A stretch of 64,000 nt of DNA from Ferruginibacter paludis (GCF_030409685.1 NZ_JAUFQJ010000007.1:462136-526135), one strand, 5' to 3'; numbered from the stretch's first letter, positions 36,960 to 46,768 are shown. The notes: generated by a model from the sequence alone, not told the origin. Numbers and translations are program-made.

Positions 36960-39716
36960 ATGGCACAAGTTAAAAAAGCTATCAAATATGTGTATTATTT
37001 TGGTGGCGGAAAAGCAGATGGAAATGAATCCATGAAAAACTTACTAGGCGGCAAGGGGGCTAATCTTGCGGAAATGGCGGGGCATCCCAATCTTCGTTTG
37101 CCTGTTCCCCCGGGCTTTACTATTACCACGGAAGTGTGTACGGCTTACTACAAAAACAAAAAGAAATATCCAGCTGAATTACAAGGCCAGGTGCAAAGCG
37201 CATTGGCCGCTGTAGAAAAAGAAATGGCCAAAAAATTCGGCGATGCCAGCAATCCGTTGCTGGTGTCTGTACGCTCCGGTGCAAGGCGGTCTATGCCGGG
37301 CATGATGGAAACAGTACTGGATATCGGGCTGAATGAAAAGACAATCCTGGGCGTTATACAACAATCCGGCGACGAGCGTTTTGCCTATGATGCCTACCGC
37401 CGTTTAATTATGATGTATGCGGATGTGGTGATGGAAAAAGCCGGTGGCATTGAGCCAAAAAATGGCAAAGGCATTCGCAAGGTGCTGGATGAAAAACTGG
37501 AAAAAGTAAAATCAAAACAGGGATATCAATTTGATACAGATATTAAAGTACCCGAACTAAAAGCACTGGTAAAAGATTTTAAAGCCACTGTATTAAAAGT
37601 ACTCGGCAAACCTTTCCCCGATGATCCGTACGAACAGCTTTGGGGCAGTGTGGGCGCTGTATTCGGCAGCTGGAGCGGCAAACGGGCCATCGAATACCGC
37701 CGCATAGAAAAGATACCGGATGAATGGGGAACCGCTGTGACCGTGCAAGCCATGGTGTTTGGAAATATGGGCGATACCAGTGCCACCGGTGTTGCGTTTA
37801 CAAGAAACCCGGGTACTGGAGAAAATAAATTTTATGGGGAGTATTTACTGAACGCACAGGGCGAAGACGTAGTAGCAGGTATCAGGACTCCGGCACCTGT
37901 AAATGATTATTCCAAAAACGACCAGAGTAAACACCTGCCATCGCTGGAAGAGACCATGCCTGAAATTTACAAACAGTTATTCGAAATACAGAACAGGCTT
38001 GAAAGGCATTATAAAGACATGCAGGATATTGAGTTTACCATTGAAAAAGGCAAACTGTTTATGCTGCAATGCCGCGTTGGTAAACGCAACGGTATTGCGG
38101 CTGTAAAAGTAGCCAGCGATATGTACAACGAAAAACTGATTGATGCTAAAACAGCCATCATGCGGGTTGCGCCCAACCAGCTCGTGGAATTGTTATTGCC
38201 TATGCTTGATCCCGAAGTGCAGAAGGTTACCAAACCGGTAGCCAAGGGTTTACCTGCAGGACCAGGCGGTGCAAAAGGTCGTGTTGTTTTCTCATCTGCT
38301 GATGCCGTTGAATGGGCAGGCAAAGGCGAGAAAGTGATCCTCGTAAGAGAAGAGACTTCTCCCGAAGATGTAGACGGTATGCATAAGGCACAAGCGATAC
38401 TTACCACTAAAGGTGGTATGACATCTCACGCTGCGCTGGTGGCAAGGGGCTGGGGTAAATGCTGTATTGTTGGTTGTGCGGATATTGAAATACACAGCGA
38501 AACAAAATCTTTTAAAGCCAATGATGGCACTTACATTAAAGAAGGCGACTGGTTAAGTCTGGACGGCACCAGGGGCCTTGTTTACACCGGAAGTATGGCG
38601 CTGGTAGATATTGACCTGGATGACAACGCGGCTTATAGAAACCTGATGAAACTGGTGAATAAGGAGCGTACAATGAAAGTAAGAACCAATGCAGAAACTC
38701 CTGAAGATGCAAAACAGGCATTAAAATTTGGTGCAGAAGGGATTGGCCTTTTCCGCACCGAACATATGTTTTATGGCGAAGGCAGCGAGCAGCCATTGAG
38801 TCTGCTGCGTAAAATGATTTTAAGTAAAACAGAAGGAGAGCGCCGCCAGGCCCTGAAAGAATTGTATGTGTTTGTAAAGAAGGATATCAAGGCTACCATG
38901 GAAGTAATGAATGGCTATCCCGTTACCATTCGTTTGCTGGATCCGCCGCTGCATGAATTTGTTCCCCATGATGTGGCCAAACTGCATGAGTTAAGTAAAG
39001 AGCTGCACATCAGTATGAACATGTTGCGCAGGAGGGTATTGGCATTGCATGAAAACAATCCTATGCTGGGGCACCGTGGTGTAAGGCTGGGCGTAAGTTA
39101 TCCTGAAATTACAGAGATGCAGGTAAGGGCAATACTGGAAGCAGCGGCTGAATTAACAAAGGCAGGTAAAAAAGTGCTGCCCGAAATTATGGTGCCCGTA
39201 ACCTGTACGGTGAATGAATTAAGTCACCAGAAAGTAATTGTTGACAGAGTGTACAGGGAAGTTTGTGAAAAAATGAAAGTTAAAAAAATCCCTTATCTCT
39301 ACGGCACTATGATAGAAATTCCAAGAGCCGCATTAAGGGCCGATCATATGGCGGAAGTAGCAGACTTCTTTAGTTTTGGTACCAACGATTTAACCCAGAT
39401 GAGTTTTGGTTTTAGCCGGGATGATATCGGCGGATTTTTACCGCAGTACATGGATTTAAAAGTACTGAATGATGATCCGTTTCAAACGATTGACCAGGCT
39501 GGCGTAGGGGAATTAGTGCGCATTGGTGTTGACCGTGGTCGTTCCACCAAACCAAATTTAAAAGTAGGTATCTGTGGCGAACATGGTGGTGATCCGGAAA
39601 GCGTAAAATTCTTTCACCGTACTGGTATGAACTATGTTAGCTGTTCACCCTTCCGCGTGCCGATTGCACTGCTCGCTGCAGCCCAGGCTGCCATTGAGTT
39701 TGGTAAAGGCAAATAA
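36960..39716 (+). CDS. ppdK: Pyruvate, phosphate dikinase
   Basis: The protein has 918 residues from ATG 36960 (MAQVKKAIKYVYYFGGGKADG). The open frame starts 31 codons earlier, but the earlier part is Cys-rich and unlike the family. Domains: an ATP-grasp part (LLGGKGANLAEMA, SVRSGARRSMPGMMETVLDIGLN), the phosphohistidine domain with the catalytic His at about 490 in GGMTSHAALVARGWG, and the PEP/pyruvate-binding barrel with the late catalytic Cys in GICGEHGGDP. It converts pyruvate, ATP and phosphate to PEP, AMP and pyrophosphate, reversibly. Next to nifJ it links acetyl-CoA/pyruvate with gluconeogenesis or pyrophosphate-dependent glycolysis. A terminator follows at 39740. Confidence 0.95.
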   Translation: MAQVKKAIKYVYYFGGGKADGNESMKNLLGGKGANLAEMAGHPNLRLPVPPGFTITTEVCTAYYKNKKKYPAELQGQVQSALAAVEKEMAKKFGDASNPLLVSVRSGARRSMPGMMETVLDIGLNEKTILGVIQQSGDERFAYDAYRRLIMMYADVVMEKAGGIEPKNGKGIRKVLDEKLEKVKSKQGYQFDTDIKVPELKALVKDFKATVLKVLGKPFPDDPYEQLWGSVGAVFGSWSGKRAIEYRRIEKIPDEWGTAVTVQAMVFGNMGDTSATGVAFTRNPGTGENKFYGEYLLNAQGEDVVAGIRTPAPVNDYSKNDQSKHLPSLEETMPEIYKQLFEIQNRLERHYKDMQDIEFTIEKGKLFMLQCRVGKRNGIAAVKVASDMYNEKLIDAKTAIMRVAPNQLVELLLPMLDPEVQKVTKPVAKGLPAGPGGAKGRVVFSSADAVEWAGKGEKVILVREETSPEDVDGMHKAQAILTTKGGMTSHAALVARGWGKCCIVGCADIEIHSETKSFKANDGTYIKEGDWLSLDGTRGLVYTGSMALVDIDLDDNAAYRNLMKLVNKERTMKVRTNAETPEDAKQALKFGAEGIGLFRTEHMFYGEGSEQPLSLLRKMILSKTEGERRQALKELYVFVKKDIKATMEVMNGYPVTIRLLDPPLHEFVPHDVAKLHELSKELHISMNMLRRRVLALHENNPMLGHRGVRLGVSYPEITEMQVRAILEAAAELTKAGKKVLPEIMVPVTCTVNELSHQKVIVDRVYREVCEKMKVKKIPYLYGTMIEIPRAALRADHMAEVADFFSFGTNDLTQMSFGFSRDDIGGFLPQYMDLKVLNDDPFQTIDQAGVGELVRIGVDRGRSTKPNLKVGICGEHGGDPESVKFFHRTGMNYVSCSPFRVPIALLAAAQAAIEFGKGK

Positions 39717-39739
39717 AATTTAAATTCTTTTAAACATAG

Positions 39740-39768
39740 CGCCGTTTCAATTTATGTAACGGCGTTTT
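39740..39768 (+). terminator. Rho-independent terminator after ppdK
   Basis: CGCCGTT (39740-39746) pairs with AACGGCG (39758-39764) around an 11-base loop and is followed by TTTT and an AT-rich tail, 23 bases after the ppdK stop. Confidence 0.75.
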
Positions 39769-39925
39769 ATATTTAAATGAACGTATCTTTAATGAATAGT
39801 CGAAATGATTTGTCCAATATAACCTAACCCACGAAAACCCAATCGCTTAATTTAATCCGTGTCTGTTATACAGAATCGCAGGTATTGCAAACAGTTATAA
39901 GCTGCACCAACACTCAACCGACGAC

Positions 39926-41323
39926 TTGAACCGGAACAAAAAAACATTGTTGTTCATTATATCAGTGGCTTCTGCGCTGCTGATAGTAAAAGATTTTTAC
40001 TCCATAAAAATCCAGTCTTCTGTGCGTGCTTATATCAATGGCCAGGCAGAATATTCCAAGGGACGAAATAATGCTGCTGTTAACCTCATCAACTATTTGC
40101 AAACAGAGAATTTGGTTTACATAGCTGAATTTAAAAAGGCAATCGCTATCCCCCTGGGTGATAATATTGCCGGGAACAATTTGCTTGTAAATGGGGATGA
40201 TTCAAAAACAAAGGCGGGTTTTTTAGCAGGAAAGAATCATCCCGCAGATGTCAGTGATATGATATGGTTTTATAAAACTTTTTCATCTTTTGCGTTTGCA
40301 CAAAAAGCCATCAAATTGTGGGGCGCAGCGGCACCCCACGTCAACCGGCTGAGTACGATAGGCGACATGGTTCAGCAACTGCAGCAGCAGGGAAAACTTA
40401 CCCCCATTGCCAAAGAGCAGCTGATTGAGGAAATAGATGGTATATCAGTGCTTTCATCTGAGTGGGAAAGCGCTTTTTCCCGGGTGCTGGATGATACAGC
40501 CAGCGATATAAAAATCGTGCTGCAAACTGTAAATATCTTGCTGATCCTATTAATTATGTCCATCAGCTTCCTGTTTGTAATGAAAATCATTAATAGTTTA
40601 AATAAGTCTGAAAGTGAATTGAAGTCGACGGTCATAATGCTGAATGATACCAACAGGGAGTTGGAAAATTTCAGTTACGTAGCCTCGCACGATTTAAAGG
40701 AGCCGCTCAGGATGGTAACCAATTTTTTAGGCCTGATAGAAAAAAAGTACAACAACCAGCTGGATGAAACGGGGAAGACTTACATCCATTTTGCAGTAGA
40801 TGGCGCCAGCCGCATGAAAAAACTGATTGATGATTTGCTGGAATACAGCAGAACCAGCATCAATAAAATTACTTATGAAACGGTTGACTTAAACGAAGTT
40901 ATCGCCAGACTGCGAACAGATTTCCAGGATGTACTGGATGAACCGGGAGCCGGATTGTTTGCGGAAGCAATGCCCCAAATAGTTGCAAATAAATTACAGA
41001 TGCAACAAGTATTGCAAAACCTGGTTGCCAATGCCATCAAATATCGCAGTAAAGCAGCACCACAGGTACACATCAATGCAAGTGCTACTGCAGACCATTG
41101 GGTTTTCGCGGTCAGGGACAATGGTTTGGGAATTGAGGCGGAATATTTTAAAACCATCTTTGTTATTTTTCAGCGCCTGAAAACTAATAAAATACAGTCT
41201 GGTACAGGTATTGGCCTGGCCCTTTGCAAAAAAATAGCCGAACGCCACGGCGGCGAAATATGGGTGGAATCTGAGCCCGGTAAAGGCAGTACTTTCTTTT
41301 TTACCGTGTCAAAGCAGCTGTAA
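39926..41323 (+). CDS. Membrane sensor histidine kinase (CHASE3-like), TTG start
   Basis: The protein has 465 residues. No ATG is available near the start; TTG at 39926 gives MNRNKKTLLFIISVASALLI (initiator read as Met), which aligns with the ATG-started paralog at 41667. A first membrane segment (about 8-25) and a second (about 197-217, ILLILLIMSISFLFV) enclose an extracytoplasmic helical domain starting with VRAYINGQAEYSKG, in the style of CHASE3 sensors. The HisKA box is YVASHDLKEPLRM (His about 255), and the HATPase domain has NLVANAIKYRS, DNGLGI and GTGIGLALCKKIAERHGG. No response regulator is adjacent. The ligand is unknown. Confidence 0.87.
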   Translation: MNRNKKTLLFIISVASALLIVKDFYSIKIQSSVRAYINGQAEYSKGRNNAAVNLINYLQTENLVYIAEFKKAIAIPLGDNIAGNNLLVNGDDSKTKAGFLAGKNHPADVSDMIWFYKTFSSFAFAQKAIKLWGAAAPHVNRLSTIGDMVQQLQQQGKLTPIAKEQLIEEIDGISVLSSEWESAFSRVLDDTASDIKIVLQTVNILLILLIMSISFLFVMKIINSLNKSESELKSTVIMLNDTNRELENFSYVASHDLKEPLRMVTNFLGLIEKKYNNQLDETGKTYIHFAVDGASRMKKLIDDLLEYSRTSINKITYETVDLNEVIARLRTDFQDVLDEPGAGLFAEAMPQIVANKLQMQQVLQNLVANAIKYRSKAAPQVHINASATADHWVFAVRDNGLGIEAEYFKTIFVIFQRLKTNKIQSGTGIGLALCKKIAERHGGEIWVESEPGKGSTFFFTVSKQL

Positions 41324-41666
41324 GCCCTCATCCGGTACTGCTGCAAATGGCTGCAACTTAATTGCTGCGATGTCGGCTGTAAATCCTCATAGCAGCCCCG
41401 CCCTTACTACTGATCCGGTAGCAGGAATGGAACGCATGCTGCTCTCTGAATCAATTTTTACAGATCTATCTGCATCAGGCCAAACAACAAAAATGCTGTT
41501 GTAGTTATTTAATTATCCACCTGTAATAATATGGCTAAAAAAAGCTATAAGATAGTTAACGTGCGCAGGTATAGCATCCTTTAATTATACTTTTGACGTA
41601 GCCGGTAAAATTGGAATAATGCATCGCAGTTTAAACCGCCGGTAGCTAAGAAGTTATATCAATCTC
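41324..41666. other. Spacer between tandem kinase genes
   Basis: 343 bases without a gene. A -10-like box TACTTTTG lies at 41588-41595. No repeat joins the two kinase genes that would explain the duplication. Confidence 0.45.
41588..41595 (+). promoter_or_regulatory. Possible Bacteroidota -7 box for the kinase at 41667
   Basis: TACTTTTG fits TAnnTTTG exactly and lies 71 bases before the ATG. No TTTG -33 box was found at the expected distance, so only half of the promoter is supported. Confidence 0.4.
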
Positions 41667-43061
41667 ATGAAACAAAAGAAACTGCTGTTATTGGTAGTAT
41701 TAATAGCATCCATCATACTAATCCTCACAAACTTTTATACCATAAAAGTATTGTCTGCTGTAAGGGCTTATATCAATGGGGAGTCAGAATTTTCAAAAGG
41801 ACAAAAAGATGCCTCTATATTTTTGGTTACCTACCTGCAGACAGGCAACAAAGAATACATGTATGGGTTTAGCAAAGCGATCAGTATTCCCATCGGCGAC
41901 AACATTGCCAGAACAAGTTTAACCAATAACGATAAAGATGCCTTAACCACGCAAGGTTTTTTGATGGGTAGAAATCACACCGATGATATCCCCGATATGA
42001 TCTGGTTGTTTAAGACGTTCCATAACATTTCCTTTATGCAGCAGGCCATAGAAATTTGGGCGGCCACTGAACCGCTAATCAACCGGCTTGATTCTTTTGG
42101 TCGCAGCATTTATTCGCTGAAAGATGCGGAAAAATTAAGTGATGCTGCCAGGCTGCAATCGATAAGAGAGATCAGTGATATCTCTACGCGGCTTTCAGAA
42201 AAAGAGAGTGCTTTTTCGCAGAAACTTGATAAAGTAGCAAGAGATATTAAGATGTTTTTACAGTGGTTAAATATTTTTCTCATACTGGTTATATTGGGGG
42301 TTACAAGCCTTTTCGCAATGCGCATGCTAAACAGTTTAAGTGCATCCGAAAGAGCCCTGAAAACAACCATCATTGAATTAAATGATACCAACAGGGAACT
42401 GGAGCATTTTACGCACATCGCTTCCCACGATTTAAAGGAACCGCTCCGCATGGTGACTGGTTTTTTAACACAGCTGCAGGCGAAATACAAAGACCAGCTG
42501 GATGATAAGGCACATACTTACATTCATTACGCTGTTGACGGTGCCACACGCATGAAGCGGCTGATTGATGAGTTGCTGGAATACAGTAAAACCGGCATCA
42601 GTCAGGTGGGGTACAAAAAAGTAGATTTAAATGAATTAATGGAAGAGGTGAAAGCAAATTTTCAGGGTGTGTTGAATGAAACCGGGGCGGGCATTGTGGT
42701 GGGCGCACTGCCGCAAATAAAAGTAAACAGAACGCAGATGCTGCAACTGTTTCAAAACCTGCTGGGCAACGCCATTAAATACAGGAGTGAAGCTGCGCCT
42801 GAAATTTATGTAAACGCTGCATCTAACAATACCCACTGGGTGTTTTCGGTGCAGGATAATGGTCGGGGAATAGAGCCGGAGTATTTCAAAAAAATATTTA
42901 TTATTTTTCAGCGCCTTGAAACAGATAAAAAACTGGACGGAACCGGTATTGGTTTGGCCATTTGTAAAAAAATAGCAGAGAACCATGGCGGCGAAATTTG
43001 GGTAACATCAAAACCGGGTAAAGGAAGTACGTTCTTTTTCACCATCTCAAATCAATTATAA
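41667..43061 (+). CDS. Membrane sensor histidine kinase (CHASE3-like), tandem paralog
   Basis: The protein has 464 residues and is collinear with the kinase at 39926 over its whole length. It starts MKQKKLLLLVVLIASIILIL, followed by an outer domain opening with VRAYINGESEFSKGQ, a second membrane segment (IFLILVILGVTSLFAM, about 200-216), the HisKA box HIASHDLKEPLRM and the HATPase motifs NLLGNAIKYRS, DNGRGIEPEYF and GTGIGLAICKKIAENHGG. The outer domains differ more than the kinase core, which fits different ligands or tuning. It is probably the product of a local duplication. No regulator gene follows. Confidence 0.88.
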   Translation: MKQKKLLLLVVLIASIILILTNFYTIKVLSAVRAYINGESEFSKGQKDASIFLVTYLQTGNKEYMYGFSKAISIPIGDNIARTSLTNNDKDALTTQGFLMGRNHTDDIPDMIWLFKTFHNISFMQQAIEIWAATEPLINRLDSFGRSIYSLKDAEKLSDAARLQSIREISDISTRLSEKESAFSQKLDKVARDIKMFLQWLNIFLILVILGVTSLFAMRMLNSLSASERALKTTIIELNDTNRELEHFTHIASHDLKEPLRMVTGFLTQLQAKYKDQLDDKAHTYIHYAVDGATRMKRLIDELLEYSKTGISQVGYKKVDLNELMEEVKANFQGVLNETGAGIVVGALPQIKVNRTQMLQLFQNLLGNAIKYRSEAAPEIYVNAASNNTHWVFSVQDNGRGIEPEYFKKIFIIFQRLETDKKLDGTGIGLAICKKIAENHGGEIWVTSKPGKGSTFFFTISNQL

Positions 43062-43371
43062 AACGCCCATGATTGTTGCGTTTAAAGCCCGTTCAAATCA
43101 TCCTTTAACCGCATACAGTGACTCTGATCATTTAAGAAATCACACTATTTTTTTTATTGACAGATATCATCCTGTACAGTATCTGTCGTCATCATTATTG
43201 TCTGTTGCAGGTGGTAAACTTGCAGTAGCAATTTAATATTTCCTTCTGCTGCAAATAATCAAAAGCAGCATATCCTTCCTCCTTGTAAAGACTAACACTA
43301 ACTCCGATACTCCCACGATTTAGTCCCTTCTCCACAAGAGATAAAAAAAATTGCTCACCTAAATTTTTTTT
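43062..43371. other. Gene-free stretch with a hairpin
   Basis: A perfect 8-bp stem, GACAGATA (43159-43166) with TATCTGTC (43180-43187), has a 13-base loop and is preceded by a T-run. It is not followed by T on the plus strand, so it does not look like a terminator for the upstream kinase gene. Nothing else was recognised. Confidence 0.4.
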
Positions 43372-44817
43372 ATGAAAAAGTTATACTACCTCTTAACATT
43401 AAGCGTCCTGCTTATTAGTTTTCAGCAAGCCGTTGCCCAGTGTGCCGTTTCCGATTTAAAAATACGGCTCAATGGCATTAATCCCGCTACATGCGAAGCA
43501 AGTTTTGATTTATCCTGGACACAGGATATCAACAGCGGAAATAAATTTGCCTATGTACATGTCTGGTCGCAGCCTGCCTATCACACGCCAGCCGCCAATT
43601 GGGTTGGCATGTACAGCAACCCCCAGCGTTACCCCGTAGCGGCCGACCTGGTAAATGTCTTGTCTACCTTTGTTATTGATGACAACCAAGCTGACTATCC
43701 TTTACCGGGAACAGTGTATCATCCTGATCCCTCGTATACATTGCCACCCCAACCGGGTTTGTACATTGTGAAAGTGCACCTCAACAATACGTTGATCGAA
43801 AGAATGTCGGTTGAAAATATCAAGGTAATATTACCTTCCTGCACAACTGTTCAAACTTTATATTTTGATGTATGGACAAGCGAGGCAGCCAATGGCCGCA
43901 GTGTCAGCTGTTCGCTTGCGGGGCAGTCTGTTGCTGTTAACCAGCTTCGGGTACTGGGCCTAGTTAATTGTACCAACCCGCCCGGCTTTAAACTCATCCT
44001 GCAAAACAACGGACCTGCACTTGACAATGTTTCGTATAAAGTGTATGTAGATTATGCGCCTTACCATGTGCTGAACACCTCCGACACGATGGTTTTTGCA
44101 AGTACGCCAGTTAACCTGGCAGCCAATGCTACCGCTTCTTTTCCGGCAACAGGTTTTCAGCCTTACCAGGATGCTTTTTATTCTTCCACGCAGCCTTTGC
44201 TTGCGGAAGTAGCGGTCGCACAATGGCCAATTAGCATCGTATCAGCAATAGAAAGTGGTTGCGGTGCACTTCCGGTAAGGCTGGCAACCTTTACTGCCAG
44301 TCGTGTAAACGAAGGGGTGACATTGAACTGGCAAACTGCATCGGAGCAAAACAATAAAGGTTTTGAAATTCAGCGTCAGTTGAGTGGCGGCGACTTTACG
44401 CCGGTTGCCTTTGTTGCAACCAAAGCTTACAACGGCAACAGCGATGTTACCATAAGTTATAATTATACAGATGCTGATAACACGGCTGGTTCAGCGCCTG
44501 TTTTTTACCGCCTGAAACAAACTGATATCAATGGTAAAATTGGTTTCAGTGAAATCAGGGTTATAAGAAACAATGCCAGTAAGGAATGGATCATATATCC
44601 AAACCCTGCGCAGGCCAATGTGAATGTTTTAATACCTGCCGGTACCGGTGCGGTTGACATGGTGCTGAATGATATGGCAGGCAGGGTAGTGAAAAAATGG
44701 GATGGCCTTGTCACAGAATACCTGCAGATTAATAACACCAGGCCCGGCGTTTACGTACTCTATGCTTTTGTAAAGGCAACCGGCGAAAGGGTGGTACGAA
44801 AGATTGTTATTCAGTAA
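43372..44817 (+). CDS. Type IX-secreted protein with C-terminal sorting domain
   Basis: The protein has 481 residues with signal peptide MKKLYYLLTLSVLLISFQQAVAQ. The middle part has no recognised enzyme motif. Residues about 300-400 look like a beta-sandwich module (RLATFTASRVNEGVTLNWQT), commonly found before sorting domains. The last 80 residues form the type A sorting domain: WIIYPNPAQANVNVLI, a central MVLNDMAGRVVKKW and the terminal VVRKIVIQ. It would be exported by Sec, moved across the outer membrane by the type IX system and attached or released there. A strong terminator follows at 44844. Confidence 0.85.
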   Translation: MKKLYYLLTLSVLLISFQQAVAQCAVSDLKIRLNGINPATCEASFDLSWTQDINSGNKFAYVHVWSQPAYHTPAANWVGMYSNPQRYPVAADLVNVLSTFVIDDNQADYPLPGTVYHPDPSYTLPPQPGLYIVKVHLNNTLIERMSVENIKVILPSCTTVQTLYFDVWTSEAANGRSVSCSLAGQSVAVNQLRVLGLVNCTNPPGFKLILQNNGPALDNVSYKVYVDYAPYHVLNTSDTMVFASTPVNLAANATASFPATGFQPYQDAFYSSTQPLLAEVAVAQWPISIVSAIESGCGALPVRLATFTASRVNEGVTLNWQTASEQNNKGFEIQRQLSGGDFTPVAFVATKAYNGNSDVTISYNYTDADNTAGSAPVFYRLKQTDINGKIGFSEIRVIRNNASKEWIIYPNPAQANVNVLIPAGTGAVDMVLNDMAGRVVKKWDGLVTEYLQINNTRPGVYVLYAFVKATGERVVRKIVIQ

Positions 44818-44843
44818 GTGAACAATACAATTATTGAGCGTAT

Positions 44844-44877
44844 AAAAGCCGTTCTGTTTGTTGCAGAACGGCTTTTT
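44844..44877 (+). terminator. Strong Rho-independent terminator
   Basis: AAAAGCCGTTCTG (44844-44856) pairs perfectly with CAGAACGGCTTTT (44864-44876) around a 7-base loop, with a T-run in the 3' arm. It lies 27 bases after the type IX cargo gene. Confidence 0.9.
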
Positions 44878-45069
44878 AGTAAACGTATTTTTACCTATTC
44901 AGTAACGCTGTAGCTGGTCGTCGGCGGATATTGTATTGAAAAGTGTGCTCCATAACATTCTGCAAACGGCAATCAGTACTTGGATTGACAATTGTCATCA
45001 GAGAAAAAAATACCTGTTTGTAATTTTAATTATTCAACGGCGATCATTTACATTTTAATAATTGAAGCA

Positions 45070-45558
45070 ATGAAAAAGTTCCTTCCTGGTTTGGCTTTAT
45101 TACTGATCAGCACAGGCGTATTTAGCCAGCAAAGTCAGACCATTAATACATCAGCAAGCAACACGTCCGCTGTAGTCCAAAGCCAGCAGGACAAACCCAT
45201 CAAAATAACTACACCTAATGATTACCTGCGCAAAAGCAGAATACAAAAAACCTTTGCCTGGATACTGGCCGGCATTGGCGCTGTTTTTATTATCGCGCCA
45301 CTTACCGATACCAAATCAACCGAAACCAACAACACCGGCTGGTTTGATTTAAGCGGACTCGATAAGTCTTTAGATGCAGCCTCATACACCATGGGCGCTG
45401 TGTTTATCGGGGCTAGTGTACCGTTATTTATAGCCGGGCACCGAAACAAGCTGAAGGCAGAAGGGGAGGTGGGGCTGATGCGGCTAAACACACCGCAATG
45501 GAGCAGCAATGTACCACCTGCATTTCCTTCAGCCGGAATTAAAATTTATTTCAGGTAA
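45070..45558 (+). CDS. Small exported protein with two predicted membrane segments
   Basis: The protein has 162 residues from ATG 45070; the open frame runs 26 codons further up but without a signal, whereas this start gives MKKFLPGLALLLISTGVFSQ. A Ser/Thr/Gln-rich linker (TINTSASNTSAVVQSQQDK) precedes two hydrophobic segments, TFAWILAGIGAVFIIAPL and YTMGAVFIGASVPLFIAG. Family unknown. It is followed after 46 bases by a lipoprotein gene and then a third small exported protein, so the three could be an operon with a shared envelope role. Confidence 0.65.
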   Translation: MKKFLPGLALLLISTGVFSQQSQTINTSASNTSAVVQSQQDKPIKITTPNDYLRKSRIQKTFAWILAGIGAVFIIAPLTDTKSTETNNTGWFDLSGLDKSLDAASYTMGAVFIGASVPLFIAGHRNKLKAEGEVGLMRLNTPQWSSNVPPAFPSAGIKIYFR

Positions 45559-45604
45559 CCATTGCCTGCGGTGTACGCAGCGGGCATACAACTTATTATT
45601 GTTT

Positions 45605-46195
45605 ATGAAACATGCAGCCGCTTCAACAATAAAAAAAATAACTGCGAAAGCGATTCATTCTTTTGTACAACATCTGCCGGAAGCAAGAAGTGTACTGTTA
45701 TTGTTACTCGCCAGCGCATTGCTTTCAGGGTGTTTTTTACATTATTACAAAACCAATACAACGGAACATGTCAGTGCGACTGTGATGGAAAAATTGGTCA
45801 ACGCCAATAAATATTTTATTGTTCATTATTCCGATAAAATAATGGGATTGCAAAATGTTACACTGGCAAACGATCGCCTGCAGGCAGACCTGGTGGCATT
45901 GCCCAGGGAACATAGTTATTATACAGCTCCCGTGGTAAACGAAGCCAATAAAATGAAGGCAAAGTACCAGCAGCAAACCCTGTTGGAAGTGCACCTGTAC
46001 CTGTCAGCGCCGGCGGATACCAGCCATAACAGTGTGACCCTGCCTTTAAGTAATATTAAAAGACTGGATATGTACGAACTGGATGCAAAGGCAACAAGAA
46101 GCAACCGCATACTGAGTATTGCCGGCGTTACTGTAGGTGCATGGGTTGTATTTACAGTGATTTTATTAATCGTTAATCCACCTGTATTTTTTTAA
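45605..46195 (+). CDS. Hypothetical lipoprotein with a C-terminal membrane segment
   Basis: The protein has 196 residues from ATG 45605. The N-terminal 40 residues are basic and helical (MKHAAASTIKKITAKAIHSF), followed by LLLLLASALLSGC, a lipobox that would place the lipid at Cys42, later than usual. The mature part contains a strand-rich region (KYFIVHYSDKIMGLQNVTLA) and ends in one hydrophobic helix (IAGVTVGAWVVFTVILLIV). An upstream open extension overlaps the previous gene and was rejected. No family was recognised. Confidence 0.6.
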   Translation: MKHAAASTIKKITAKAIHSFVQHLPEARSVLLLLLASALLSGCFLHYYKTNTTEHVSATVMEKLVNANKYFIVHYSDKIMGLQNVTLANDRLQADLVALPREHSYYTAPVVNEANKMKAKYQQQTLLEVHLYLSAPADTSHNSVTLPLSNIKRLDMYELDAKATRSNRILSIAGVTVGAWVVFTVILLIVNPPVFF

Positions 46196-46333
46196 CTGTG
46201 CATTGCATTATTTCTTTTGAAGAACTTGCTGCTCCATGCTGATAAAAATCCACCGGGTTTTACCCAACCTTTTTGTATAATCAATCGTCTTGTTTGTAAG
46301 AAGACGCGGCGCCTTCTTATAAAAACTGCATGT

Positions 46334-46717
46334 ATGAAAAAAGCTTTACTTATTATTTCGTCTGGTATGATTTTATTGCTGACACAATCCTGCGTAAAAC
46401 CGCACGACCATATTTCAAAACAAGTCAGCATCGACACCACGCTAAGCTTGGGAACCGGGTACTTGCTTAACCTGCAGCCCTATGGTGATGCGGATGATGT
46501 GGCCGCCATCAGCAAACAGGCAGTGAATTATGCAAAAAGCGAAATCGTGAATACAGCTGGTATTTTTGCGCCGGTATATCATTACCAGGCTGAAACAAAA
46601 ACGGGACTGTCAGACCAGGTAGTACTAACAGTAAAAGAGGGCGGCAACCGTGGTTATGGCCGCAACGGGCACGGCAGCGATTCTACTGTTATTACGATTC
46701 ATTTTACGGTAAAATAA
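46334..46717 (+). CDS. Small hypothetical lipoprotein
   Basis: The protein has 127 residues from ATG 46334. MKKALLIISSGMILLLTQSC is a lipoprotein signal with the lipobox ending at Cys20. The mature part is short, with TTLSLGTGYLLNLQPYGDAD and a C-terminal beta pattern (STVITIHFTVK) that reads like a small beta-sandwich. The open frame extends 39 codons upstream, but that part encodes no signal and passes through a hairpin at 46297-46319. No family was recognised. It ends the run of three small exported proteins. Confidence 0.65.
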   Translation: MKKALLIISSGMILLLTQSCVKPHDHISKQVSIDTTLSLGTGYLLNLQPYGDADDVAAISKQAVNYAKSEIVNTAGIFAPVYHYQAETKTGLSDQVVLTVKEGGNRGYGRNGHGSDSTVITIHFTVK

Positions 46718-46768
46718 ATGCGGAAAGAAAAAATATTTTGATGGTCGATTGATTGATGGTTTAGTTGA

